In this document: positions 24,266-30,811 of the stretch, piece after piece
How positions within the stretch are numbered: position 1 is the stretch's first letter
How the letters are laid out: every line of letters begins with the position of its first letter
The notes under the pieces: model-generated
Database searches by the model: none
What the model saw: only the letters and a program-made list of their open reading frames with translations
Told to the model about the DNA's origin: nothing
Program-made: the position numbers and the translations under genes
From: Treponema porcinum
GTDB lineage: Bacteria; Spirochaetota; Spirochaetia; Treponematales; Treponemataceae
NCBI RefSeq assembly: GCF_900167145.1
Contig: NZ_FUWG01000011.1
Location: forward strand, 1 to 64,000
Reading direction: 5' to 3'
DNA length: 64,000 nt

Positions 24266-24898
24266 ATGTCTAAGAAGAAACTGAGTATTTTTATAGCGGT
24301 TCTGATGTTTTTCTGTTCAATTCCTTTTTATTCGCAGATGAAACAGGATGCGCTTGTCCTGTATAATAACGGAAAATATGCGGAATCTGTTGCTGTCTGC
24401 GAACAGGAACTTGCTGAAAATCCGAATCGCATAGAGTCTTATGTTGTTATGTGCTGGTCTCTTGTACGCAACAAGCAGTATTCCGAAGCAGAGCAGCGTG
24501 CAACCGACGGTCTGAAAATCAGTCCGTATGATTTGCGCCTTATAGAAATTTTGGGCGAGGCACGCTACTATCTTGGAAAAAACAACGGCGCAATGGAACA
24601 GTTCCAGAGGTATGTTTCTTCTGCACCGGAGAGCGGAAGCCGCGTTGGAACTGCTTATTATTATATGGGTGAAATTTACATTCGCCAGGCGCGCTATCAG
24701 CATGCCGACATTTCTCTTACGGCGGCAGTAAAAAAAGAGCCACTCCTTGATTCCTGGTGGGTACGTCTTGGCTATGCCCGCGAAATGGCAAAGAATTATT
24801 ACGAAGCGGCAAATGCCTATGATGAGGCGCTCAGATTAAATCCTGCTTCCGTAGAAGCTGACCGAGGAAGAACGCGCGTTTCTTCAAAAATTCAGTAG
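24266..24898 (+). CDS. Exported TPR-repeat protein
   Basis: A 210-residue protein with a signal peptide (LSIFIAVLMFFCSIPFYSQ, residues about 6-24) followed by tetratricopeptide repeats over most of its length: QDALVLYNNGKYAESVAVCEQ, VRNKQYSEAEQRATDGLK, and YYEAANAYDEALRLNPAS near the C-terminus. No catalytic motif is visible; TPR arrays bind partner proteins. GTGGAAG precedes the ATG. It lies between the bactofilin gene and mtaB with gaps under 20 bases, so it is part of that operon, perhaps as a periplasmic partner. Function not known. Confidence 0.8.
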   Translation: MSKKKLSIFIAVLMFFCSIPFYSQMKQDALVLYNNGKYAESVAVCEQELAENPNRIESYVVMCWSLVRNKQYSEAEQRATDGLKISPYDLRLIEILGEARYYLGKNNGAMEQFQRYVSSAPESGSRVGTAYYYMGEIYIRQARYQHADISLTAAVKKEPLLDSWWVRLGYAREMAKNYYEAANAYDEALRLNPASVEADRGRTRVSSKIQ

Positions 24899-24909
24899 CC
24901 GTTACGATT

Positions 24910-26334
24910 GTGAAGGTTCATTTTGAAACGACCGGCTGCCGCTTAAATCAAATTGAAAGCGAAAGTGCGGCGCGGATTTTTTTGGATAAATCTTTTTCCG
25001 TATCGCTCTCTTCATTTACGGCAAAGTCTGCCGTCGACTCTGACATTATTCTGTGCGTCTTAAATACGTGCGCCGTTACGCAGAAAGCGGAACAGAAAAA
25101 CCGGCGGATTATACGCCTGCTTCTGGAAAAATGTCCGCGTGCGGCTGTTCTTGTAACCGGCTGTTACGCACAGCTTTCTCCTGAAAATATAGAATCCATT
25201 GACAAACGTATTGCCGCACTTCCGGGACTTTTAAAAAGCCGTATTGAAGATGTTGCCGCAGAATTATCCGCCTTTATTGCTGAAAAATCGGAGTTTTGCG
25301 CCGCAGATTTTACCGCTATTCTTAAGGCTGGAATTTGTGCACGTGCACCGGAGAAAAGCGGCTTCAGCGAAAACGCCTTTAAACTTTCTACAGATTCATT
25401 TCTTGCCCATTCGCGTTCATCAATAAAAATTCAGGACGGATGCAATAATGCCTGTTCATATTGTACTATTCATATTGCCAGGGGACATTCCGTTTCCCTT
25501 GATGCCCGGACTGTTATAGACAGGGTTAAGCAGCTGGAAAGCGCAGGGCAGAGCGAAGTAGTTTTTACCGGCGTGAATATCGGGCAGTATCGCGGTGCAT
25601 ATAACAGCGGATACATTGATTTTGCTCATCTTTTAAAACTCTGCCTTGAAGAGACTTCTTCAATATGTTTTAGGATTTCAAGTTTGTATCCGGAAGTTGC
25701 AGACGATTTTTTCTGCGATGTGATTAGGGATTGCCGGGTGCGCCCTCATTTTCACATTTCGGTGCAGAGCGGCAGCGATTCTGTCCTTAAGAGAATGGCG
25801 CGCGCGTATACGGCTGATGATGTAAGGGTTGCGTGCAGAAAACTGTCGGATGCAAAGAAAAATCCGTTCCTTGCCTGCGATATTATTACCGGTTTTCCGG
25901 GCGAAACTGATTCTGATTTTGAAGATACGCTTTCCTTGTGCCGTGACTGCGGTTTTGCATGGGTACATATTTTTCCGTTCAGCGAACGTCCCGGAACGCC
26001 TGCGTGCGCTATGAAACCGAAAATTCCGCAGAGTGTAAGCGGTGAGCGTGCCCGTGTTCTTGGCGAATGGGCGGCTTTAAGTAAAATTCGTTATATTGAA
26101 TCGTGCATAGGGAATACGTACAGTGCCGTTCTGGAAACTGTTAAGCGTCCTGCCGTCTATGCTGACGGTATGGAGATGTATCACGCCGTAACGGAAAATT
26201 TCCTGCATTGCAAGATTATTCGTAAGCCTTCTGATAAAAAAATACAGCCGGGAAGTGCTGTTTTCGTTCGTATTATTAGTGCCGTTCTGTCTAAAAAAGG
26301 CGGAGAAATTGACTGTACTGCTGAAATTGTATGA
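24910..26334 (+). CDS. mtaB: tRNA t6A37 methylthiotransferase MtaB
   Basis: A 474-residue radical-SAM methylthiotransferase that adds a methylthio group to t6A37 in ANN-decoding tRNAs. The UPF0004 domain is N-terminal, with its cluster cysteines in TTGCRLNQIE, LNTCAVT and VTGCYAQ. The radical-SAM motif is CNNACSYC (about residues 178-185), and a TRAM-like segment ends the protein. The pattern TTGCRLNQ fits MtaB better than MiaB or RimO. The GTG start has a poor ribosome site. Its C-terminus abuts a bidirectional terminator. Confidence 0.9.
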   Translation: MKVHFETTGCRLNQIESESAARIFLDKSFSVSLSSFTAKSAVDSDIILCVLNTCAVTQKAEQKNRRIIRLLLEKCPRAAVLVTGCYAQLSPENIESIDKRIAALPGLLKSRIEDVAAELSAFIAEKSEFCAADFTAILKAGICARAPEKSGFSENAFKLSTDSFLAHSRSSIKIQDGCNNACSYCTIHIARGHSVSLDARTVIDRVKQLESAGQSEVVFTGVNIGQYRGAYNSGYIDFAHLLKLCLEETSSICFRISSLYPEVADDFFCDVIRDCRVRPHFHISVQSGSDSVLKRMARAYTADDVRVACRKLSDAKKNPFLACDIITGFPGETDSDFEDTLSLCRDCGFAWVHIFPFSERPGTPACAMKPKIPQSVSGERARVLGEWAALSKIRYIESCIGNTYSAVLETVKRPAVYADGMEMYHAVTENFLHCKIIRKPSDKKIQPGSAVFVRIISAVLSKKGGEIDCTAEIV

Positions 26335-26386
26335 AATTCAGTCAATAAATCCTCTGATTTTTTTCTTTTCACCGTGGCATAAAAAT

Positions 26387-26419
26387 AAAAAAGACTCTTT
26401 CATCGAAAGAGTCTTTTTT
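26387..26419. terminator. Bidirectional terminator between mtaB and tRNA-Pro
   Basis: A perfect 15-bp inverted repeat (26387-26401 and 26405-26419) with loop ATC. The stem centre is GACTCTTTC/GAAAGAGTC and A/T runs lie at both ends, so it can stop transcription from both the converging mtaB and tRNA-Pro units. Confidence 0.9.
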
Positions 26420-26421
26420 AA

Positions 26422-26494
26422 TCGGGATGACAGGATTTGAACCTGCGACATCCTGGTCCCAAACCAGACGCGCTACCAGCTGCGCTACATCCCG
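26422..26494 (-). tRNA. tRNA-Pro, anticodon TGG
   Basis: Minus strand. Acceptor CGGGATG pairs with CATCCCG, D stem GCGC/GCGC, anticodon loop TTTGGGA with anticodon TGG (reads CCA), T arm GCAGG-TTCAAAT-CCTGT, and discriminator A. CCA is not encoded. Confidence 0.95.
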
Positions 26495-26508
26495 TTGATG
26501 TAGTTAAT

Positions 26509-26537
26509 ACTATATCGAAATTGACATTCTGTGTCAA
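26509..26537 (-). promoter_or_regulatory. Promoter of tRNA-Pro
   Basis: Minus strand TTGACA (26532-26537), 17-bp spacer, TATAGT (26509-26514). The predicted start is about eight bases before the mature tRNA. Confidence 0.75.
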
Positions 26538-26563
26538 TAACAGAACTGTAAAAAACAAGAAAA

Positions 26564-27349
26564 TTATCCAAGCAATAATTTATCGTTCATTTCTCCTGCC
26601 AGGCTGAATTTTGCAAGCAAATCTTCAACCTTAAGGTTTTTCTTTTCTTCTCCGCGCACGTCGTATACAATTCTGCCTTCCATCATCATAATAAGGCGGT
26701 TTCCGTAGCGGATTGCATCTTTCATATTGTGGGTTACCATAAAAGTTGTAAGATGCTCCTGCGAAACAAGCTGCTCTGTAAGTTCAAGCACTTTTCTGGC
26801 AGTTTTAGGGTCAAGGGCCGCTGTGTGTTCGTCAAGCAGAAGAAGCTTTGGTTTCTGGAGCGTTGCCATAAGCAGGGTAAGCGCCTGTCTTTGTCCGCCA
26901 GAAAGCAGCCCGACTTTTGCAGTGCGGCGGTTTTCAAGTCCAAGGTCAAGCAGCTTGAGTTTTTCGGTGTATAGTGCTTCTTCCGACGGCTGAATGTGCC
27001 AGGAAAGACCACGTTTTTTTCCGCGCCGCATTGCCATTGCAAGATTTTCTTCAATTTCCATATTTGCAGCAGTTCCCATCATTGGATCCTGAAATACGCG
27101 TCCCAGATATTTTGCACGCTTGAATTCAGGCATATCTGTTAAATCAAGTCCGTCAAGAAAAATTGAACCTGTATCTGTACTGTGAACTCCGGCAATCAGA
27201 TTTAAAAGCGTTGATTTTCCGGCACCGTTTCCGCCTATAACGGTAACGAAATCTCCGTCATCAAGCTCAAGGTCAATTCCTTTCAGTGCTTTTTTCTCCG
27301 TGATTGTTCCCGGATTGAAAGTTTTTGATATGTTGAATAGTTTTAGCAT
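26564..27349 (-). CDS. ABC transporter ATP-binding protein (Trp/Tyr-type importer)
   Basis: A 261-residue cytoplasmic ABC ATPase that should power the permease encoded just upstream. Walker A is GGNGAGKSTLLN (about residues 38-49), the signature is LSGGQRQALTLLMA, Walker B is LLLLDEHTAALD, and the H-loop is in MVTHNMKDA. GGAGAA lies just before the ATG. It overlaps the permease end by seven bases, so the two are translationally linked. The three-gene set (binding protein, permease, ATPase) matches the family often annotated as a tryptophan/tyrosine or nucleoside uptake system; the actual substrate is unknown. Confidence 0.88.
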   Translation of the reverse strand: MLKLFNISKTFNPGTITEKKALKGIDLELDDGDFVTVIGGNGAGKSTLLNLIAGVHSTDTGSIFLDGLDLTDMPEFKRAKYLGRVFQDPMMGTAANMEIEENLAMAMRRGKKRGLSWHIQPSEEALYTEKLKLLDLGLENRRTAKVGLLSGGQRQALTLLMATLQKPKLLLLDEHTAALDPKTARKVLELTEQLVSQEHLTTFMVTHNMKDAIRYGNRLIMMMEGRIVYDVRGEEKKNLKVEDLLAKFSLAGEMNDKLLLG

Positions 27350-28416
27350 TTCGGTTCTCCATTTAACTGTTCTTTGTCCTTGTGCTTCTTTATTACGTTG
27401 GCGTGGCGTGTATTTTCTTCGTCATTAACGTTCATACCCGGCAGTACGCGCCTGCGTCTTTCAATTTTTGTCTTGAAAACCGGAACTGAAAGGGAAACTG
27501 CAACTATCAGTGCTGTGAGCAGCTTAAGGTCAGTTGATTTTAGACCAAGCTGAAGGACGACTGCAATGACAATCCTGTAAATTACAGAACCAAGTACGGC
27601 AGTAAGAAGTTTATACCAGAAGCCGAAATGCGAACCGAAGATTACTTCTCCGATGATGATGGATGCAAGTCCTACGACGATTGCGCCTGTTCCCATACTT
27701 ACGTCTGCATATCCCTGACTTTGCGCTACGAGAGCGCCGGAAAGTGCGACTAGTCCGTTGGAAATCATAAGCCCTATGATTTTTGCAATGTCTGTGTTGA
27801 CGCCGAGCGCACGCGCCATATGTTCGTTGTTTCCCGTAGCACGGATTGCGCTTCCGATTTCCGTTCCGAAGAACCAGTACATAGCAGCTACAATAATTAC
27901 GACAATTACAATTCCCACAACCAGCGATGCTGCCGTAACGGAAAAACCTGTCCATTCAGAAATTGAAGTCATAATCGTTTTTATGTTTACATTCCGATTT
28001 AAAGCACCGGAATAAAAAGATTTCAGATTTTGAAAAAAAGTTCGCTTTTCGCCTTCTAAGCCCGGCAGGGTAAGAAGAGGGATGTTTGATTTTCCCATAA
28101 TGCGGATATTTATAGAATACAACGCTATCTGCGTAAGGATACTTGCAAGCAGGATGTTGATTTTTAGTTTTGTATTCATAAATCCTGTAACAAGACCAGT
28201 TAAAGTTCCCATAATAAAAGCGAATAGAAGTGAAAGAACCGGATTCATTCCGCAGGAAATAAGGACGGCTGTTACTGCTCCTCCGACCGCAAAGCTTCCG
28301 TCTACCGTCATATCTGCAATGTTCAGTATTCTGAATGTGAGGTATACACCAAGCGTCATAAGTCCCCACAGAATACCCTGCGAAACTGCGCCTTCCATTG
28401 CCAGTAAAATGCCCAT
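27343..28416 (-). CDS. ABC transporter permease (Trp/Tyr-type importer)
   Basis: A 357-residue inner-membrane permease of the LivH/BPD-transp-2-like type. About eight to nine hydrophobic helices are evident, for example residues 10-32, 52-72, 85-110, 160-185, 210-235, 240-262 and 275-330. The segment IGSAIRATGNNEHMARALGVNT, near residue 190, matches the cytoplasmic loop that contacts the ATPase. The C-terminus is a charged tail of about 40 residues. TGGAG is well placed before the ATG. It lies between the binding-protein gene (with a stem-loop in the gap) and the ATPase gene. Confidence 0.85.
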   Translation of the reverse strand: MGILLAMEGAVSQGILWGLMTLGVYLTFRILNIADMTVDGSFAVGGAVTAVLISCGMNPVLSLLFAFIMGTLTGLVTGFMNTKLKINILLASILTQIALYSINIRIMGKSNIPLLTLPGLEGEKRTFFQNLKSFYSGALNRNVNIKTIMTSISEWTGFSVTAASLVVGIVIVVIIVAAMYWFFGTEIGSAIRATGNNEHMARALGVNTDIAKIIGLMISNGLVALSGALVAQSQGYADVSMGTGAIVVGLASIIIGEVIFGSHFGFWYKLLTAVLGSVIYRIVIAVVLQLGLKSTDLKLLTALIVAVSLSVPVFKTKIERRRRVLPGMNVNDEENTRHANVIKKHKDKEQLNGEPKC

Positions 28417-28437
28417 TTGTAACTCCAGAAAAGTAAG

Positions 28438-28479
28438 AGGGCTGCCTGTGAAAATACGTTCGCATTTTCAGACAGCCCT
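28438..28479 (-). other. Intercistronic stem-loop between binding-protein and permease genes
   Basis: AGGGCTG..CTG..AAAAT at 28438-28455 pairs with ATTTTCAGACAGCCCT at 28464-28479, with one mismatch and a two-base bulge. No T run follows on the minus strand. Such hairpins after a binding-protein cistron usually protect its mRNA or cut read-through, giving more binding protein than permease. That role is inferred. Confidence 0.65.
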
Positions 28480-28496
28480 GTGTTTTTTAGTTTGTA

Positions 28497-29450
28497 TTAT
28501 TTAAGGTCTGCCGGAATTGTAATTCCAAGTGCATCACGTGTGCTTTCGTTTACTGCAAGCGTGCAGTTTTCCAGATACTGGATAGGCATTTCCGCAGGAT
28601 TTTTTCCGTCGCGGATAATTTCTACAGCCATTTTTGCAGTCTGTTTTCCAAGTTCATAATAGTCGATTCCGTAAGTTGCAAGCGCACCAGACTGAACCAT
28701 TCCGGCTTCGCCGCTGATTACAGGAATTTTGTTCTGGTTTGCAACCTGTGCTACAGTTGCCATTCCGGCTGCAATCATGTTGTCTGTCGGTGTATAAATG
28801 GCATCTACTTTTCCGACGAGGCTCTGTACAACCTGCTGAAGTTCGTTTGAGTTTGAAACTGTAGCGTCAATGTATGAAAGTCCAATCTTGTCACAGGCTG
28901 CTTTTGCAATTGCAATCTGGAAAAAAGAATTCTGTTCGTTTGAGCAGTAGAGCATTCCGACTGTTTTTGCATCTGGAACGATTTTTTTAAGAAGTCCAAT
29001 CTGTGCTTCGCAAGGTGTAAGGTCAGACGTACCTGTAACGTTTGTTCCTGGTTTTGCGTTTGATTTTACAAGTTTTGCAGATTCAGGATCTGTAACTGAT
29101 GAAACAACTACAGGAATGTTTTTTGTAAGGTTTGCAACAGCCTGTGCTGCCGGTGTTGCGATTGCAAAAATCAGGTCGTCCTGATCGTTTATGAATTTCT
29201 GTGCGATTGTTGCGCAGTTTGCCTGTTCATTCTGTGCATTCTGGTAGTCAATGGATATGTTTTTCCCGTTTTCATATCCTGCTTCTGCAAGACCGTCTAC
29301 AAACCCCTTGTAGTTTGCATCCAGTGCAGTATGTTCTACAAGCTGAATGATTCCGATTTTGATTTTTCCGTCTGCCTTTTTAGAACAGCCGGATAATCCT
29401 ACTGTAAATGCGGCTGCTGCTGCCGCTGCCAATAAAAATGACTTTTTCAT
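28497..29450 (-). CDS. ABC transporter substrate-binding lipoprotein (Trp/Tyr-type)
   Basis: A 317-residue periplasmic binding protein of the ABC_sub_bind (TrpX-like) family. A lipoprotein signal is visible (SFLLAAAAAAAFTVGLSGC, lipidated Cys near residue 21). The mature domain begins KIKIGIIQLVEHTALDANYKG, typical of the family, and contains VDAIYTPTDNMIAA and ISGEAGMVQSGALATYGIDY. It captures the ligand for the permease and ATPase genes downstream. Eleven additional upstream codons are open, but AGGAG sits before the ATG at 29450. The ligand is undetermined; aromatic amino acids or nucleosides are the family options. Confidence 0.88.
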   Translation of the reverse strand: MKKSFLLAAAAAAAFTVGLSGCSKKADGKIKIGIIQLVEHTALDANYKGFVDGLAEAGYENGKNISIDYQNAQNEQANCATIAQKFINDQDDLIFAIATPAAQAVANLTKNIPVVVSSVTDPESAKLVKSNAKPGTNVTGTSDLTPCEAQIGLLKKIVPDAKTVGMLYCSNEQNSFFQIAIAKAACDKIGLSYIDATVSNSNELQQVVQSLVGKVDAIYTPTDNMIAAGMATVAQVANQNKIPVISGEAGMVQSGALATYGIDYYELGKQTAKMAVEIIRDGKNPAEMPIQYLENCTLAVNESTRDALGITIPADLK

Positions 29451-29493
29451 GATAACTCCTAGCCTACTGAGGTGCGCCTGCACCGTCAGAGAT

Positions 29494-29522
29494 AAAATAT
29501 ATCATCTATTATAAATTGTCAT
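29494..29522 (-). promoter_or_regulatory. Promoter of the Trp/Tyr-type ABC importer operon
   Basis: Minus strand ATGACA (29517-29522), 17-bp spacer, TATTTT (29494-29499). The short leader begins with a small hairpin, GGTGC/GCACC (29471-29484), ahead of the AGGAG ribosome site. No known riboswitch was recognised. Confidence 0.5.
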
Positions 29523-29565
29523 TTTTTATCACGCAATAGAATAATTACGAATTTACAGATATTTC

Positions 29566-29718
29566 TTATTTTTTTTCCGGTGCCGCAGTTGTGCTTTTGT
29601 CCCGGTATTCTGCAACGACTTTGCCGTCTTTTTCATCAAGTTTGTAGACTGCGTACTGTTCGTAGTTCTTGACGAGCCATGCATCGTAGGAAGTCCAGTC
29701 TGAAAATGTTTCCGTCAT
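29566..29718 (-). CDS. Small acidic protein of 50 residues, unknown function
   Basis: A 50-residue cytoplasmic protein beginning MTETFSDWTSYDAWLVKNYE. It is rich in Tyr, Trp, Asp, Glu and Lys, and has no signal peptide or cysteine. A longer frame opens at 29787, but GAGGAAAAA directly before the ATG at 29718 and the promoter at 29759-29787 favour the short form. It stands alone, divergent from the DUF5718-like gene. I do not recognise a family. The well-formed promoter and ribosome site make it likely to be expressed. Confidence 0.65.
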   Translation of the reverse strand: MTETFSDWTSYDAWLVKNYEQYAVYKLDEKDGKVVAEYRDKSTTAAPEKK

Positions 29719-29758
29719 TTTTTCCTCGTAGATTTTTATAAAAGTTTGATATAGTATG

Positions 29759-29787
29759 AATTTACCTTCTATGTATCGTTCTGTCAA
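29759..29787 (-). promoter_or_regulatory. Promoter of the 50-residue protein gene
   Basis: Minus strand perfect TTGACA (29782-29787), 17-bp spacer, TAAATT (29759-29764). It gives a leader of about 34 bases with a good ribosome site. Confidence 0.6.
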
Positions 29788-29800
29788 ATATGGAGCTGCT

Positions 29801-30640
29801 ATGAAAATTGAATTGAAAAATACGGCGTGTTTCGGCGTTGCCGGAAATTTTACCGGTCATCTTGAACAGGCAGGTGAAGCTGCTGATTTTGTATCTGTTG
29901 CGGCGGCGGAAAATGCGCCGAAAGCTGTTTTTCCTACGTATATTCCGGGCGCGTGCGGAACTGTCCCTTCTTTTTTAGGTGTCTTTCCGTTTGACAGTCT
30001 GGAAATTCGTTTTCTGGAAGGTGAGAAAAAAGTTCAGATAGAACCGGAATGTGCAGTTGTCTTTCGGGCGCACTGGAACGGTGATGTTATAGAGTCGCTT
30101 GTGCCGCTGTGTTTTGGTGCTTCAAATGACTGTTCAATAAGAAAAGAAGGCGCAAAAAAAATCAGCCTGAAAAAAAACTGGGGTGCTTCGAGCAAGGGAT
30201 TTTCGTCTTCGCTCATTCCGATTGACTTTTTTTCTGCCGGCGGAATTCTTGACCGCTACAGGATTGCAAGTTTTCTTGTGCGCGGCGGTACTGTATATGA
30301 ATATGGCGAGGACAGTGCAGTTAGAAACTACAGTTATATTTACGGAACTCTTCTGGAATGGCTTTTGGATAAGCTGAACGGTCAGCGTGATGAAGGACCT
30401 GCTGAAAATATTAACGGATATTTGAATGAATGCGGACGTCCGGAGCAGATTATGATTTCTATCGGTGCAACGCGCTATACTCCGTTCGGACAGAATAATT
30501 TTCTTCAGAATGGTGATGAGTCCGTTGTGGTGCTCTATCCGGAGGACGTGTATAATTCTGAACAGATAAAAACGATGGTTTTGGAAAATGACTTTCCGCA
30601 GGCAGACATTTCTGTTTTGCGGCAGAAAGTTGTTCTGTAA
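29801..30640 (+). CDS. DUF5718-like protein (fumarylacetoacetate-hydrolase-like fold)
   Basis: A 279-residue cytoplasmic protein. The opening FGVAGNFTGHLEQAGEAADF and later segments GASNDCSIRKEGAKKISLKKNWG and GGILDRYRIASFLVRGG resemble, from memory, the DUF5718 family, which has a fold like fumarylacetoacetate hydrolases; no reaction is known to me. A frame is open from an ATG at 29756, but GGAG at 29791-29794 sits seven bases before the ATG at 29801, which gives the family-like N-terminus. It is monocistronic: a perfect terminator follows after 14 bases. Confidence 0.65.
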   Translation: MKIELKNTACFGVAGNFTGHLEQAGEAADFVSVAAAENAPKAVFPTYIPGACGTVPSFLGVFPFDSLEIRFLEGEKKVQIEPECAVVFRAHWNGDVIESLVPLCFGASNDCSIRKEGAKKISLKKNWGASSKGFSSSLIPIDFFSAGGILDRYRIASFLVRGGTVYEYGEDSAVRNYSYIYGTLLEWLLDKLNGQRDEGPAENINGYLNECGRPEQIMISIGATRYTPFGQNNFLQNGDESVVVLYPEDVYNSEQIKTMVLENDFPQADISVLRQKVVL

Positions 30641-30653
30641 GGTGTGGAGGTGT

Positions 30654-30692
30654 AATAAAAACTTTGGCTAAGGTAGCGTCAAAGTTTTTATT
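30654..30692. terminator. Terminator after the DUF5718-like gene
   Basis: A perfect 13-bp inverted repeat, AATAAAAACTTTG (30654-30666) and CAAAGTTTTTATT (30680-30692), with a 13-base loop. The T run in the right arm makes it a good terminator, potentially in both directions. Confidence 0.75.
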
Positions 30693-30720
30693 CACAAGTT
30701 CGCGTTGCGAACTTTATTAT
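30691..30720 (+). promoter_or_regulatory. Promoter of the exported glycosidase with palindromic operator in the spacer
   Basis: TTCACA (30691-30696) and TATTAT (30715-30720), 18 bp apart, each five of six to consensus. The spacer is almost entirely a perfect palindrome, AAGTTCGC-GTT-GCGAACTT (30696-30714), placed exactly where a repressor would block polymerase. Predicted +1 is near 30727. Confidence 0.55.
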
Positions 30721-30725
30721 CAACT

Positions 30726-30753
30726 GCCTCTTCTCATTTCATTGCGAAGAGGC
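30726..30753 (+). other. 5'-end stem-loop in the glycosidase leader
   Basis: GCCTCTTC (30726-30733) and GAAGAGGC (30746-30753) form a perfect eight-bp stem with a 12-base loop, right at the predicted transcript start. It may protect the mRNA 5' end or act in regulation. Confidence 0.5.
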
Positions 30754-30756
30754 GTA

Positions 30757-30798
30757 AAAAAGTCAAATCGATTGTCGAAACAATCTCTTTGACTTTTT
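30757..30798 (+). terminator. Terminator-like hairpin abutting the glycosidase ribosome site
   Basis: AAAAAGTCAAA (30757-30767) pairs with TTTGACTTTTT (30788-30798). Inside it GATTGT-CGAA-ACAATC forms a second stem separated by TC/TC internal loops. The final T run is followed at once by ACGGGAGG, the ribosome site of the next gene, so the element could work as an attenuator or shape access to the ribosome site. Confidence 0.6.
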
Positions 30799-30811
30799 AC
30801 GGGAGGTAACG

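Noticed and set aside
24910-26334. MiaB or RimO instead of MtaB
   Set aside because: The N-terminal TTGCRLNQIE pattern and overall layout fit the MtaB subgroup better, though all are close relatives.
27611-27955. 114-residue minus-strand frame inside the ABC permease
   Set aside because: Out-of-frame shadow of the permease gene; Arg/Cys/His-rich and without any recognised pattern.
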